This document shows, piece by piece, positions 45,676 through 58,139 of a stretch of DNA of 64,000 nucleotides. This stretch comes from Rhineura floridana (lineage: Eukaryota; Chordata; Lepidosauria; Squamata; Rhineuridae): NCBI RefSeq assembly GCF_030035675.1, contig NC_084482.1:73135120-73199119 (forward strand), given 5' to 3'. The notes beneath the pieces are model-generated. The model was not told where the DNA came from. It was given only the letters and a program-made list of their open reading frames with translations, and did not search any database. Within the stretch, counting starts at the first letter, position 1. Each line of letters begins with the position of its first letter. The position numbers were made by a program, and so were the translations under genes.

Positions 45676-45825
45676 ACTAGGACTGGCGTCAGTTTTGCTG
45701 AGACGGCACCTCGGCATTGCACCTGCACTCTTTGCCCACTCACTTTTCCCTGCCTCCCATCACATCTGTGGTTCCCACTGGCCCTCAGAATTATCCCCAG
45801 GCCAGCAGAACAGTGAGTGCTTTTC

Positions 45826-45910
45826 TACCCTATATCTCAGTGGTAGGCTGAGCATGTGCTTTGTGTGCAGAAGGTCCTGGGTTCAATCTTTTGCATGTCC
45901 TTGTGAAAGG
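45826..45910 (+). mobile_element. tRNA-headed SINE head, truncated
   Basis: tatctcagtggtaggctgag (A-box-like), then aggtcctgggttcaatct (B box). It breaks off after about 85 bp. Confidence 0.5.
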
Positions 45911-45967
45911 GAAAAAATGTTCTAGGTTGTTTGTGTGACGATCCCACAGCTGGCTCTGTGTGTGTGT

Positions 45968-46131
45968 GCGTGTGCTATTATATTCCGTGATATACGGGAA
46001 TTACAATTTACGAATAACATTAGTACAAAAAACATTACTAAGGATTCTGTACGGTCTGGTACGGAAGGAGGTCCATGGGGGTGACACCATGAGTTACCGC
46101 ACCGGGTGACACCAACCCTAGTGACGCCACT
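45968..46131. mobile_element. hAT-like element 3' end
   Basis: Contains gtgatatacgggaattacaa, gtacaaaaaacattactaag, ggtgacaccatgagttaccg, and ends accctagtgacgccacta. Nearly the same 170 bp is at 55612-55786. Non-autonomous. Confidence 0.65.
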
Positions 46132-46825
46132 AGGTGGGTGGCCAGGACTCTGAACTTCTTAGAGATGAAGTGAGTGGGGTGGCACGTTAACTCAAACAAT
46201 AGCCCAGGTATGATTCTTCCTGGTGGTCCAAAGCTGTTCTCACCTGCTCCTCCTGATGCAAAAAACGTCTGCAGACTTCCTCCTCTAATGATGGGAGGGA
46301 TATCACCCTGGTTGAAGGGACAGGAATGGTGTTCTCTTCCTAGTTTTGGACATGACAGCAGGGTTTAAGTGGCGGTGTTAGACTACTGGGATGGCATAAC
46401 TCTTTCCCAATTATTGTTCTTCATTACATACAATTAAATTTCACAGTGTGCTCTCGTTTTACTTTCAAGAGGATACTTCCAGGCAAAGAGCATGTGACAG
46501 AACAATTCAGTTCTCAGGCTGACTGCCCAAAAACAAACTAAGGGAGGAAAAGTTATTTCTTCTTCTGGTTTCCCTTTCCAAATATTTAAGTCTATCCTTG
46601 TGAGAAAAGCACCAGTATTTCTGAAATTTGGCAAGCAGACTTCACCCCCTCAGTAGGAACGACCACATCTGCAATTTGCATCCACTCCTGGAAGAATTGC
46701 TAGAAACTTTTCCTCTTTTTAATAGATAAATAAATACATGAATAAATATTCCTTCCAGGAAAACCCTTGATCTAGCTGAAATTTGTCATGCTTAATCCAC
46801 TCTGGTCTGGGGTTGAGGGAATTTA

Positions 46826-46945
46826 TTTATTTATTTATTTATTTGGTTTATATCCCGCCCGTCCTCCAAGCAGGAGCCCAAGGAGGCAAACAAAAGCACT
46901 AAAAACACTTTAAAACATCATAAAAACAGACTTTAAAATACATGA
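46826..46945 (-). mobile_element. L2 LINE 3' tail
   Basis: A (TTTA)n run, then ggtttatatcccgcccgtcc and a tract of aaaacactttaaaacatca, the 3' end of an L2-type LINE in reverse. Confidence 0.65.
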
Positions 46946-47269
46946 AAACAGAACTTCTTTAAAGTTGTCATGCTCACTCCACTCTGGTCATATGCCTGCA
47001 AATGTTATCCACTTATGTGAAAAGAAACAAAAGTTCCACCCATTCTTTATGTTTCCCATTACAGAGCTTCAGATTTAACTGATCAGATTAGGACCTGAAT
47101 AAGAAATCAGATTAGAATGAGACAGAATGGATTTGAAAGAGAGACTAAGAAGGAAGTGTATCTCAACAGAATACACATACACATACAGCAAAGAAAGACT
47201 CACACATCATGATAACAAACAAATTGCAATCAGAAAAAAATAATGAATTGCTGCAACACTGATATGATA

Positions 47270-47880
47270 AGAAAATGCAGTGAATGTCCACTTGTCATCC
47301 CTTGAGAGATCTCTGAATATTCTTCAGGCCTGCAAAAGTGATGATGCTTCCAGTTTCCAGAGAAGCTCTTTCTTTAATTCACCTGTCATTTAACTCTCCT
47401 GCACAAAATGGCTTGTTGACTTTTTTTGAAGCTGCACACCTTAGAAATGCTTTCATGCATTCCTTTCCTCCCTACAATAAATGTTATATATCTGCATGAC
47501 AATTATCTGTTGTGGTTTAATTCAGTTTTAGTTTCTTTTAGTCATTTAGGGCAATCAGGCTGAGACTCACATTGGCTGTGTGTGCTCAAGGCAGATGCAA
47601 TTTTCGGATGACCCAGATGGAAGATTCTCCATTTATGCTTCCTTCCTTCTTATGTGGCCCTTACTTTGTACATTCAAAATTAAAATTCCAAATCAATGTT
47701 CATAATTATTTAATCAGGCTTTCAATTTCAGGGTACCCCTCAGGGTTGTTGAAACTGGATTAAGGCATAACCATTTCTAGAAAGAGATTCTCTCCAGTAT
47801 AGTGTAAACTGCCCATCAATGGATCAATATGTGTTGGCGTTCTGTTCAAGTATTTGTTGGAATTTTGTACTAATTCCTCA
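47270..47880 (+). repeat. Older segmental duplication block M3 (partial)
   Basis: Same orientation as M2. 47290-47545 matches 41505-41775, including the ctacaataaa signal near 47475, and 47715-47860 matches 42010-42140 (acccctcagggttgttg, ttctagaaagagattc). The coding part of the candidate exon is missing. Confidence 0.75.
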
Positions 47881-48168
47881 AAATGCAAACATATTTATAT
47901 GGAATTAGACATAACTGGAGCAAAGAATTGGAAGCTTGCCAAACACCTGCACAATAAGAAAAAGCCATATGCGGTATTAAACTAGCCACTCATGATGTTA
48001 GGGTGAGGCTAATCCAACAGAAAATAACCCTCTGGGCCTACTGGACATGCCTTAAGCACGGGGACATTCAACTGCTGGAGATGCAAACAGCCACAAGACA
48101 ACCTAACTTACCTACTATGCTACTGATCAGTAATCAAAGGCTTGTGGAAGGAAGTACAGGCTAGAACT

Positions 48169-48323
48169 AGGAGCCAATCAGCATGAAAGGAGAGCTACTG
48201 AAGATAGTATTCTCAGTGGCCGACTCGCCTCCTTTCACTCTTATTGGCTCCAATCAGCAGGAAAGGGCAAAGAAGCATCTTAGAAGATAGTTCTCACTCC
48301 CCCTTTCATGCTGACTGGCTCAT
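48169..48323. mobile_element. Imperfect fold-back element with ATTGGCTCC arms
   Basis: Ends aggagccaatcagcatgaaa and tttcatgctgactggctc are inverted repeats, and the middle has attggctccaatcagc. A relative is at 54978-55152. Confidence 0.6.
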
Positions 48324-48701
48324 AGGATGCTGGAGAAATAGGGGCCCTGCTGAGATCCTGCTCCCATAAACATAAGGGGTATAAGACACCCCCCCAAGAC
48401 CCTGGCCGACTACACCCCTGCACTCAACTCCCCAAGACTCTGTGTGACTATACCCCTGCACTCAACAACAGCCCCCATTGTTTTCTTCTTTTTTCAAGTG
48501 GTTTGCAATCGTTTCCACCTCCCACCTTAGCAAACTATATTCCTTTGTCATCACAGTCCACTCGGCTGCTAGATGAGTAAAAAGAAGGTGTGTCCTCATG
48601 CTAATGGCTTAATTAAGCAATTAGTTGTGTAGATGCCAATGGCTTAAAAAAAAACCCACTCATCATCTGTTGGTTGGCTCATCTCACCAGAATGAAAAAT
48701 A

Positions 48702-49340
48702 ATGAACAAGTGCAACATATATTCTAGAGGTATGGGAAAGGTTTCAGTCAGGGGGCTTTTCCACATTCAAATTTTGCTGGGAAAAGAACCTGAGGCTGGG
48801 CAAACTCTCCATGTGGTGTGCTGGTTAGCGTCAGTGGCAAGTTTATGGTCTGTGAGGGCCCTGTGTGCAGCCTTTTTTTTAGTGGGGGGGAGCATTGTTC
48901 AGCTAAGTAAACATGATGATGTCCTAAAATACGATGTAGCTAAATGTGAAAGAATGAATTTGTTAATAACATGGATCTCTTTTTTTAACTATTATATTAC
49001 TAAACAGTAGTTCCTTTGTTTTTCATTAATTATATCGTGTGTATAGAGAGAGGTTAAAAAAACCCCACTTGTCTTCTTCCAAAAAATAACTTTATTTACT
49101 GAGACAAAATAAATGAAAATCCAAAGGTTTTCATAAACTGTTCATAGAGCTTTGTCATGACAACAGCAGAAAGGGGAAACAGCACAACCAGGGCTAAATT
49201 ATTATTACCAAATTCTTCCAAGCTACACAGGAAGAGGATTGGACTGTGAAAGACCAATACAAATTGTGTTTGTATTTTTACAAATTTGCAGGGCAGTACA
49301 ATTTCTCAGAGAGATCAGCTCCCCTGCTCCCCTGGTGCAT
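48702..49340. other. No gene recognised
   Basis: AT-rich with a 102-residue open frame (48702-49010) that has no family resemblance. Nothing further is seen. Confidence 0.5.
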
Positions 49341-49344
49341 TCAC

Positions 49345-49735
49345 TGAAAATGGAAATGGACTGCCTTCAAGTCAATCCCGACTTACGATGACCCTATGAA
49401 TAGGGCTTTCATGGCAAGCGGTATTCAGAGGGGGTTTCCCATTGCCTCCCTCTGAGGCTAGTCCTCCCCAGCTGGCTAGGGCCTGCTGAGCTTGCCACAG
49501 CTGCACAAGCCAGCCCCTTCCTTGTCCGCAACTGCCAGCTGGGGGCCAGCTGGGCTCCTTGGGACTATGCAGCTTGCCCATAGCTGCACAGGTGGCAGGG
49601 CATGTAACCACTGAGCCACTCCCTGTGAGGTGATCTTTAGCTGGCAGTTGACACCCAGGAGACACGAGCGGGGATTTGATCTCACAGACTCTGGACTCCC
49701 AGCCAGGCTTTCCTCCCAGCTGCCAAATTCCCCTG
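49345..49735 (-). mobile_element. Sauria-type SINE with BovB-like tail
   Basis: In reverse complement: a tRNA-like head (gtgagatcaaatccccgctc), a central part (ggagtggctcagtggttaca, gccctagccagctgggg), then the BovB-like tail around catagggtcatcgtaagtcg and gacttgaaggcag. It is near full length. A tail fragment of the same type is at 50080-50130. Confidence 0.75.
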
Positions 49736-50219
49736 CTTTTTAAAGTTTGATAGATGTACCTGATGGCTATAGGTACATTCTTAAACTGCAATAAGGTATG
49801 GGGTTTTTTTGCCTGTTAGTGAATATATAGGAGAAGCAAAGCAATCTCAGATGAATCCGAGCTAAATCAGAAAGATCATGAAAAGATTTGGGATGAGGTG
49901 GGCTGTCTTACAAAGAACCGAATCTGGATCCTTCTTGGATATTTAATCTTCATTGACTGCAGAACATCAGTGCTAGATTGGGAGGAAGGGGACTACATGA
50001 GATTTCTTTCTAAGGGATCATCCAAATGAGCAAGCATCTGTAGCAATCCCTCCCAACCTGAGTCTCAGCCTTTACAGATCTTTTAACGACTTATGGCAAC
50101 CCTACAAATAGGGTTTTCAGAGGTGGGTTGGAAACTCTGTGTGTGTATGTGTGTGTGTGTTACCAAGCAACGTTTACAAAAATGGATCTATTAGGGGAAA
50201 GGGTGCATAAAAATGAAGG

Positions 50220-51210
50220 AAGACAGAAAGATGTCTTCTACTGAGCCAGACCCATAGGAGCATCTACACTGAGTAGCAGCGGCTCTGCAGGTTTTCAGTC
50301 TGGGGTCTCTCCCACCCCAATCTGGAGATACCAGGGGTATCATGATGCCTTCTGCATGCAGAACAGATGCTCTACCACTGAGCTATGGCCCATTCCTCCT
50401 ATCTCCCTCCAGATCTCCTCATGATCACTCTCAGCTTCCTGTAGACGTGAAATAGCATTTGAGACAAGATAATGCCCTGGGGCACCACGTAAGCTTGTGA
50501 GGGCCAGGGCCCAAGAAACACTCAGCCAATGCTACCTTCCGGGATGGTCGTCTCTTGTTTGTGTATCAAGCCCAACCTAAAAATACCCCACTTTTATGAG
50601 GGGAAAGGTAAGGACTCCATGCTCATTGGAAAGAGGTTTTTTTTAAAAAAACCAAAGAGTTCCCACCCATGTAACATTGTGCATAGACATATGCAACAAA
50701 AACAAGAACACTCAGACAGACTCACCAAGGATAGTCTTCTGACAGTGAAATGACAATCAGAGAGGAGGGGAAGGAGAAGGGCTGTAGCAGCAGATGCATT
50801 GTGAGCTGTGCTCATGAGAAAGTCCAGGGTCCATTTGTAACAAACCATATTCTCTTCTTGCACTTAAAAGCCCACCCTCAAAAAACTCCGATATGAGGGG
50901 AAAGGTCTGAATACCATGGTACCCCCCATTACTGAGAAATCATCATGAAGATAATACATGTAAGACATTCGAACTGTTTACACAAAAAAGAAAGCAAACC
51001 ACATATGCATTACATCATGTTTACTGGATAGAATTTTTTTTTAAATGGAACATCTCTCTGTCACACACCATAGCATATATGCGTACCTAACAAAAACAGC
51101 AACACTCAGACAAAGTCATTAAGCATGGCAGATCTGACTTCCAAGTGGCAGGTGAGGAGGAAGGAGAAGGGCTGCAGCAATCGGTGCATTGTGCCACTCT
51201 GGCTGAATGA
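50220..51210 (-). repeat. Older segmental duplication block M4, first part
   Basis: Inverted relative of 42480-43330. It contains the same SINE (50235-50400), the L2 piece (50400-50530) and the 50594-50870 segment that mirrors 42640-42915. Within it, 50697-50820 is repeated in direct orientation at 51088-51210. Confidence 0.8.
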
Positions 51211-52259
51211 AGAGTTTGTGTTGCCCTATATGAAACCTTCTTGTGCAGTCCATTCCCACGTTAGTGCTGACCCTCAGACATGCACATGTGAATATGTATT
51301 CATCCACACACAGATAACTTTTCTTCTTTCTGAAATTGACCCAAACAACATTAGCTGAAGGACTCCTGGAACTTCTACATATTTGTCTTCTTTGCAGATA
51401 ACCATCAAACACTTTGTAAGTTCAGTGAATCTTATTTAAGGTGTGCCAGAAAACACATCTTTCTTTATACAAAGTTCTGGCTGCCATTGTGTGCAGAGAC
51501 CTGGTTGTGGGGTTGCGGGGATGGCCCTGGCAAGGGAGGGGAAGAATCTATGGCTGGTGGTGCCTTGACCTGCAGAAGTGCTGATGCAGCACCTCCCCAG
51601 ATCCCCTCCTTGGATCCCCTCCTTTGTGAAATTCACCCAACCCACCCATCCTCGGGGTCCAGCTCCTGTTGAGGCTTTATGGGGACTCTGGTTAACAGGG
51701 CTAGAAAAGAATTACCCCCTTCCATGGGGAGGGTTGTTCTTGCCTTTCCCTCAGGGAAAAGCTGGAACTATTACGCATTACTTATAATTTGTCTCAACTT
51801 TTGGAAGGGGAGGAACTGGCATTGAACAGGGGAATTATCATAACCTTAGAGGGCAGTTCATAGTATGGGCTTATCTGGGCGACCCAATCCGAAGCCAACT
51901 AACTCCAGTTGCTAGTGGGGCTCCAGATACCTGGAAAGCACCACACTGGGTCCATTTTACTCTTGCCAACTTCCCGGGTTTCCTCAATAGTCGTTCTGAG
52001 GCAGTTGTCACACAACATGTTGGTTGTTTGAGAAGACCTCGACCCTCCCTCCAGTGCTATGCTCATCCCAATTACATGTGGTACTTAATAACATTGTGTT
52101 CTGTTTCAACCGACACCTGTCTTTGGGTCTGTTTTCTAAACCTGCCCCCCAGAGGGCAGCACAAGATGTATACCCCACAAACACTTTGGCAACCACAAGT
52201 AAGCCTTGGGACACATTGTTCCATTTGATTAATCTTTTATTCTTTGTGTGTGATCCCTA

Positions 52260-52560
52260 GATGCAGAATATTCCAGATGAAATTGGATTGTACACTAGAA
52301 CAGAATATCAAACCACACTCATCCATTGAGGACCAGCTTACAGTATACTAGAGGGAATCTCTAGAAATGGTGATGCCTCACTCCAATTTCAACAAGAATC
52401 CTGTGAGGTGTCTTGGCATTGAGGGGAAAAAAATTCACTAAGGTCAGTTCAGGCCTTAATATCTTAATATCAGATTTTTAATTAAGGATGCCGGAATTGA
52501 ACTTTGGGACCTTACTCAAACAGGGACCAATCACTAAGACTTTAACCTTTTAGTGTTGAA
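52260..52560 (-). repeat. Older segmental duplication block M4, second part
   Basis: Inverted relative of 41840-42170 (ttctctagaaatggtgatgc, aaactttgggaccttactca types). It is separated from the first part by about 1 kb of unshared DNA. Confidence 0.75.
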
Positions 52561-52593
52561 CTCTCAACACTCTATCTTTCCTAAAACCCCTTC

Positions 52594-52860
52594 CAGTGGT
52601 GTCACTAGGGGGTGCAGACCGCACCAGGTGACACCATCAGAGGGGGGTGATTCTCAGCCTTAATTAAAAAAAAATTAAGTTTCTAGGTGGTCCGGTTCTT
52701 GAGATATACATAAAAACATCAGCCCACCCGTTAAATCTTTTTTTAAACTACTGTATAGCACTTCGTAGCTTTAACCCCGCCCGTTCAGGATTGCAGCCAA
52801 TCAGTGAAGTGTTTGTTTGACCTGTGGCAGTGTCTAGTAAACCTCATTGCAAGGCCAGAA
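52594..52860. mobile_element. hAT-like element 5' end
   Basis: Starts ccagtggtgtcactaggggg, then accgcaccaggtgacaccat, then about 200 bp of non-coding interior with a CCAAT-like site. Partner of the 3' ends at 45968-46131 and 55612-55786. Confidence 0.55.
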
Positions 52861-53504
52861 AATGGTGGTCCCCCCACCCCGTTTATCTGAAAATCTCATA
52901 AATTGGGTAAGTATATACATTTCAGTTTTTCCCCCTCTTTTGTGTAGGAGGAGTCAGATCCTGGGCAGTGTTCTGAAAACCTTCCCAATACTTGCTGTTG
53001 TGGGGGTAAAAGCATTGCTAATCCCATATCTCCAGAGTAAATCCCATTGAATTCAATAGGATTTACTTTTGACTAGACATGGTCATGAATGTGCTGAAAA
53101 TCAATGGGACTTTGGAGTGAATGTAAAAAATTGTGTTTGTGTTCTCTTTCTGTCCCCCCCCCCTCCAGTCCTATTTTAAAGCAAGTAGGCAGGGCTTACT
53201 TAGGTATTACAGTTTTTATTCTGTAGGAAACTAATACTGATTTTTTAAAAACTAATACTGATTTTTCTGCAATGACCAACTGGTTTGACAATAAACGATT
53301 ATATGGGCTGTATGTATTTATACATCTGCAGTGTGTGTGTGTGTGTAGTCTTTCCAACAACCCTGTGAGGTAGGGTTGGAAACCAAGGCAGCTCACAACA
53401 AGAAATAAAGCCATTTAAAATCCAATAACCATAAAGCAAGAATAAACAGTTGGAAAACAGCCTAAAGAGACATGATTCTGAATTTTGGGTTGGGTGAATG
53501 AAGT

Positions 53505-53745
53505 TTATTTGTTTCTTATTTGATTTATATCCCGCCGTTCCTCCCAGTAGCAGCCCAGGGCGGCAAACAAAAGCACTAAAAGCACTTTAAAACATCATAA
53601 AAACAGACTTTAAAATATATTAAAACATCTTTGAAAATATTTTTTAAAAGCTTTAAAAAAGTTTTTTTTAAAAAAAGAAAAGGCTTAAAAACATATTAAA
53701 AAGCAATTCCAACATAGACTCAGACTGGGATAAGGTCTCAACTTA
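53505..53745 (-). mobile_element. L2 LINE 3' tail
   Basis: gatttatatcccgccgttcc, agcccagggcggcaaacaaa, aacatcataaaaacagac, then aaaagcaattccaacatag. The L2 3' end in reverse, as at 8608 and 46826. Confidence 0.7.
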
Positions 53746-53884
53746 AAAGAACAAGTTGAAAGAACAAGTTCCTTATCACTTGAGGCTGTAGTTCTCTGCA
53801 CACTTCCAAGTTTGAGTAAGCCCCATTGAATACATTGGGACTTGCTTCTGAGTAAACAAACATCGGATTGCACTATAAATATAT

Positions 53885-54970
53885 TTACAGATTGTGTAAT
53901 TCATAAACATATTTGAGAGTCATGTTTATATAAATATTTCTTCATACTGTGTCCCAATAAGTATTTGATTTCACACTATGGTTGTAGATGATTTTTCCCT
54001 CTACATTTTAAGTGTGCCCTTCTCCATTGTTTTCATCCTGAGGGGAAGATAGGCTGAGAGATGGTGAGTAGCACATTTAAGGTCTCTTCACCTCCCCCCC
54101 CCTTTTTAATTTGTATTTATTTTATATTTCTCCAATATCTTCCCCTGGCTGTTTTTATGTATTTTAAATATTTTTAGATTAAATAAATAGGAAATCATAA
54201 TTTTGAAGCTCCCTAAAAGCAATTTACCTATCCTTATGTTTTGGCAAAGTGATGGTGTGAAGGCATGCTAGTAGAACAAGAGACCATGTTTGAGGCATGT
54301 TATAAGGTGTTTGAGGACTTTGTCACACATTACTTTTTGAGACCTGTAGATTCATGTTGGAAAGAACATGTGCACGTATTGAATGGTGGCTTGGGTGCTG
54401 TTTTTTCAGTCTACGCTGCATCCGTAGGGAAGGTGATACATCATCTGGCAGCTAGCTTCATAACGTGAGAATGAAAAACATTTGGATCACCATTTACTTG
54501 TTTACTTTTCTCACTGTTGAGACCACTTCATATATTACTTTTTCATACACAGAAATTTAATCTTTGTATAGGAAAAAGTATTTTGTAAAACATGAAGGAC
54601 ACTGGCTGCCCAGTCAGTATAACCACTGTACAAGATCTACTCAGCCACTGTAATTACCTTTTTGTTTTGAGTGCCCTGTTGTCTGGGTCTTGGTTCAGGT
54701 GTGTATCCAACTTTGATGTGCTTATGGGAGGGGTGTGCAAGTAGTACCCCCCCAAGTGTGGAGGCTTGGACAAACATTGTGTTATGGAAAACCAGTCTGT
54801 GTGAAAGTACATATTTGGGAATGCCATCAGTGTAATCCTAAACACACTTAATAAATAATATTGAACTTGCATGTCACAAAATATATTACGGTCATGTCCA
54901 TAAGCACCAGGAGGGCAGTCACCCAGGGGATCTTAGTCCCTCTGCTTTTTTGGGAGCAGGGTCCCTATGT
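53885..54970. other. No gene recognised
   Basis: AT-rich DNA. A 67-residue open frame at 54265-54468 has no stop for 200 bp but no recognised family or splice context. Confidence 0.5.
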
Positions 54971-54977
54971 CTCCAAG

Positions 54978-55152
54978 CATCCTACAGTCAACATGAAAAG
55001 GGAGTGTGTTAGTCACTGAGGAGAGTCTTCTAATATGCTTCCTTGCCTTTCCCGCTGATTGGAGCCAATCAGAGTGAAAGGAGGTGAGTCAGCCACTGAG
55101 AAGACTCTTCTCAGTTGCTAACGCTCTCCACTTACATGCTGATTGGCTCCTA
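54978..55152. mobile_element. Imperfect fold-back element with ATTGGCTCC arms
   Basis: Relative of 48169-48323 in the opposite orientation: gattggagccaatcagagtg in the middle and acatgctgattggctccta at the end. Confidence 0.6.
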
Positions 55153-55611
55153 GACATGTTTGTTGTTGTGAGAGAATGCATTAACAAAGATCTCATTTTT
55201 AATCCAGGAGTAAAAAAGGGTGTATGTGGCTGCAACTATCATGAAGGGACTCTGCACTTCTGAATTTTCTACTAAACAACTGATAAATACCTATGTAACT
55301 TTGTGTCTGGAGACTTATTATAAAGAATCACTTTCTATAACTGTAAGGAGGTATGTCCACATGCATGCATCCCAGGAACCTAAATGAGGGGTGAGAGCAG
55401 CATAGGGACATAAGCAGATGTCTTATACCAGGGATTCCCAAACTTTTCTTCTACATAGACCACTTGAAAATTGCTGAGGGTCTGAAAGTATCTGAAAATT
55501 TACTATGGGCATATGCAAGATAATTAACTCCCATTAGTGATAAGAGCAAGAATTTGGGCTGTGCGTATGATATTGTAATTTAAAGGTGTAATTTTAATTT
55601 TGCTAGTTGTT

Positions 55612-55786
55612 TATGTCACTACTATTGCCATTACATTCAGTGATATACGGGAATTACAATTTACGAGTAACATTAGTACAAAAAACATTACTAAGGATTC
55701 TGTATGGTCTGGTACAGGAGGAGGTCCATGGGGGTGACACCATGAGTTACTGCACCAGGTGACACCAACCCTAGTGACGCCACTGC
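55612..55786. mobile_element. hAT-like element 3' end
   Basis: Near-duplicate of 45968-46131, ending accctagtgacgccactg. The hAT-like motif cagtggcgtcactaggg is its reverse complement. Confidence 0.65.
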
Positions 55787-55789
55787 CTG

Positions 55790-56940
55790 AATATTCAATA
55801 AAGCTGAATGTTGGAAGATTCGGGACAGACAAAAGAAAGCAATTCACACAGCACATGGTTAAACTCAGGAGCCTAGCTTGATCATTTTCATTGGGGGGGG
55901 CAGAGACAAAAATTGGGGGCAGAAGGGTTGGGGCATTGGTCACTATAGAAGAGGTTTGGGGAGAAGTTTTCATAGATAATAACAAGAAAACAAAACCCCA
56001 GTTTGTGAATTTTAATTAGGAACTATTACTTGTGAAGTTTACAAAAAAGCAAATCAATTTAAATACAATATTTTCCACGTGCAAAATAGCTGTAAACTAA
56101 ATAACAGTGCCTAGGAAGTAAATGTATATTGTGCAAGTTATCATACCATAACGAACTGAACTGTTAATAAAGTCTAATGTGCCGTGATTTCTCTCCATAC
56201 TTGCAGAGGAACTGTTCACTTGAAATTCCTTCAAATAAGTTACTTTCAAAGGCCAGTATTACTATGTTTGCTTTTCTCTGATGAAACATTGAACACCTGT
56301 ATGGTGTAAACAGATGTCAATTAATTTTTACACACAGCTCTAGATTCACCAAAGATGAGTCCTGCAGCATACAAAGTTCACATGTATGGAAGGCTTCCTT
56401 GTGCAGGTACAATGTTTTAGTAAGCTTGTGAACTGGGAGTTCAGTTCTCTTGAGGCAGCTGCTTCCCAGAACTAACTACCCTGGTCTCCATTGCCATGCC
56501 ACGAAAGCAATTAAGAGATGTTTCACTTTCAAAATTAAATTAATAACTATAAGCATCACTTTTCATAAGGAAATGCTTGACAGCATGTCACATAGGAACT
56601 ATATGGCTTTCTGAACTACAGGTGCTAGAATTAACTGTACAAGCACACAATCTCTGTTCTACAGAAAGGTCCTGGGCCGGCCAGCTAACACTGCTTCTGA
56701 TAGCTCTACCAGCAAATGTCACACCCTATTTTGCTAGTACATCAGTTCACCTGAGAAAAGTTAAATAAGGTAAATTATTTATAATGATTTGGACAGTTGG
56801 GTAGAGATCTAAAGCTGTTGCAACTAAAGGATTATACAACATTATACTCTTCAAAACCATTTTGAAATTGAACCAGCTTGAAAAGATTAAAATATCTTTT
56901 TCTCACCTTTTTTTTTTAACAAACAAGGGAATGTCTCCCA
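55790..56940. other. Small CR1 scrap, otherwise nothing recognised
   Basis: 55797-55865 (aagctgaatgttggaagatt, gcacatggttaaactc) is a CR1 coding scrap. The rest is AT-rich and without recognised features. Confidence 0.5.
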
Positions 56941-56944
56941 GACA

Positions 56945-57405
56945 TGCATGCACACAGGACTGGTTCTAAAGGGCGGCCCATGGAGCAACAGGGGGCACCT
57001 CAGCCACCCCTCTGCTCCCCTTCTGCAATCCATGGCCCCCCACACACCACACCTACTTGTCTGCTGTCTTTTACCATTGCCCTTAACAAAGATGGCAACC
57101 GTGGTTTCCCTAAGGTACTGAAGCCCCTGCTGCCATCTTAGTTGATGGTAGAGATGCACGTGCATAGCACGCACGCCGCGTGCCATCAACAAAGATGGCG
57201 GTGGAAGCATCATCCCCTTAGGGAAACCACGGCCGCCATCTTCATTAAGGGCAATGGTAAAAGACAGCAGACAGGTAGGTGGGGAGGCCGCGTGCATGCA
57301 CGTGCAGTCGTGCACGCACACGCACGCACACACACACACACACCAGGGCCCAGGGCAAGCTGATGCTCAAGGGCCCCGGCATTTCTGGAGCTGGCCCTGC
57401 ATGCA
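56945..57405. mobile_element. Large fold-back element with GC-rich arms
   Basis: Main arms are 57051-57115 and 57216-57280 (inverted, few mismatches). Inner arms are at 57128-57150 and 57181-57205. Outer ends pair loosely around gcatgc at both sides. Both arm sets carry AAGATGGC, a YY1-like core. No coding capacity. Confidence 0.75.
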
Positions 57406-57899
57406 CACATAATATTTCAGCTCCCCATTGCCTGGTCTAAGTTAGTAAGGTCTCATTAGGCTTCCTAGATCTTGGAGAGCCAGCTCACTCTCCTCTCTGC
57501 TTCTTCTTGGGACCTGTCCTGGACTAGGCCCGGCTGCTGTACAGTCTAGGCCCAAAAACCTAAGCACACCCATGAGATGCACTAATAGCACCCACCAGTT
57601 TCAGAGGCTGCCTGAGCACTAGAGGGAATGGGGATATCAGTGTGGACAATAAGAATTTCCCCCCCACTAGACCCATGTCCCAAATCCACCAAAATCTGAC
57701 CTTAACCCACTAACACCATGTTTGATAACATTTTTGTGTTATTGTGAAATACTGTTATGAGGAATTGCTTACCAAGGTGGATAATAGAATTTAAAAGTAC
57801 TAGCAACCATTGGTGTATTGCAGATGTAAATATGTGTGTATGCCTTTTAGATCCAAGTATGGAGGTTTTGCATTCCTATTTTTATAAGGTTTAAAAATG

Positions 57900-58138
<239 letters not shown>

Positions 58139-58139
58139 G

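Noticed and set aside
54265-54468. 67-residue frame MLVEQETMFEACYKVFEDF...
   Set aside because: Looks protein-like in composition, but I recognise no family and see no splice sites or second copy.
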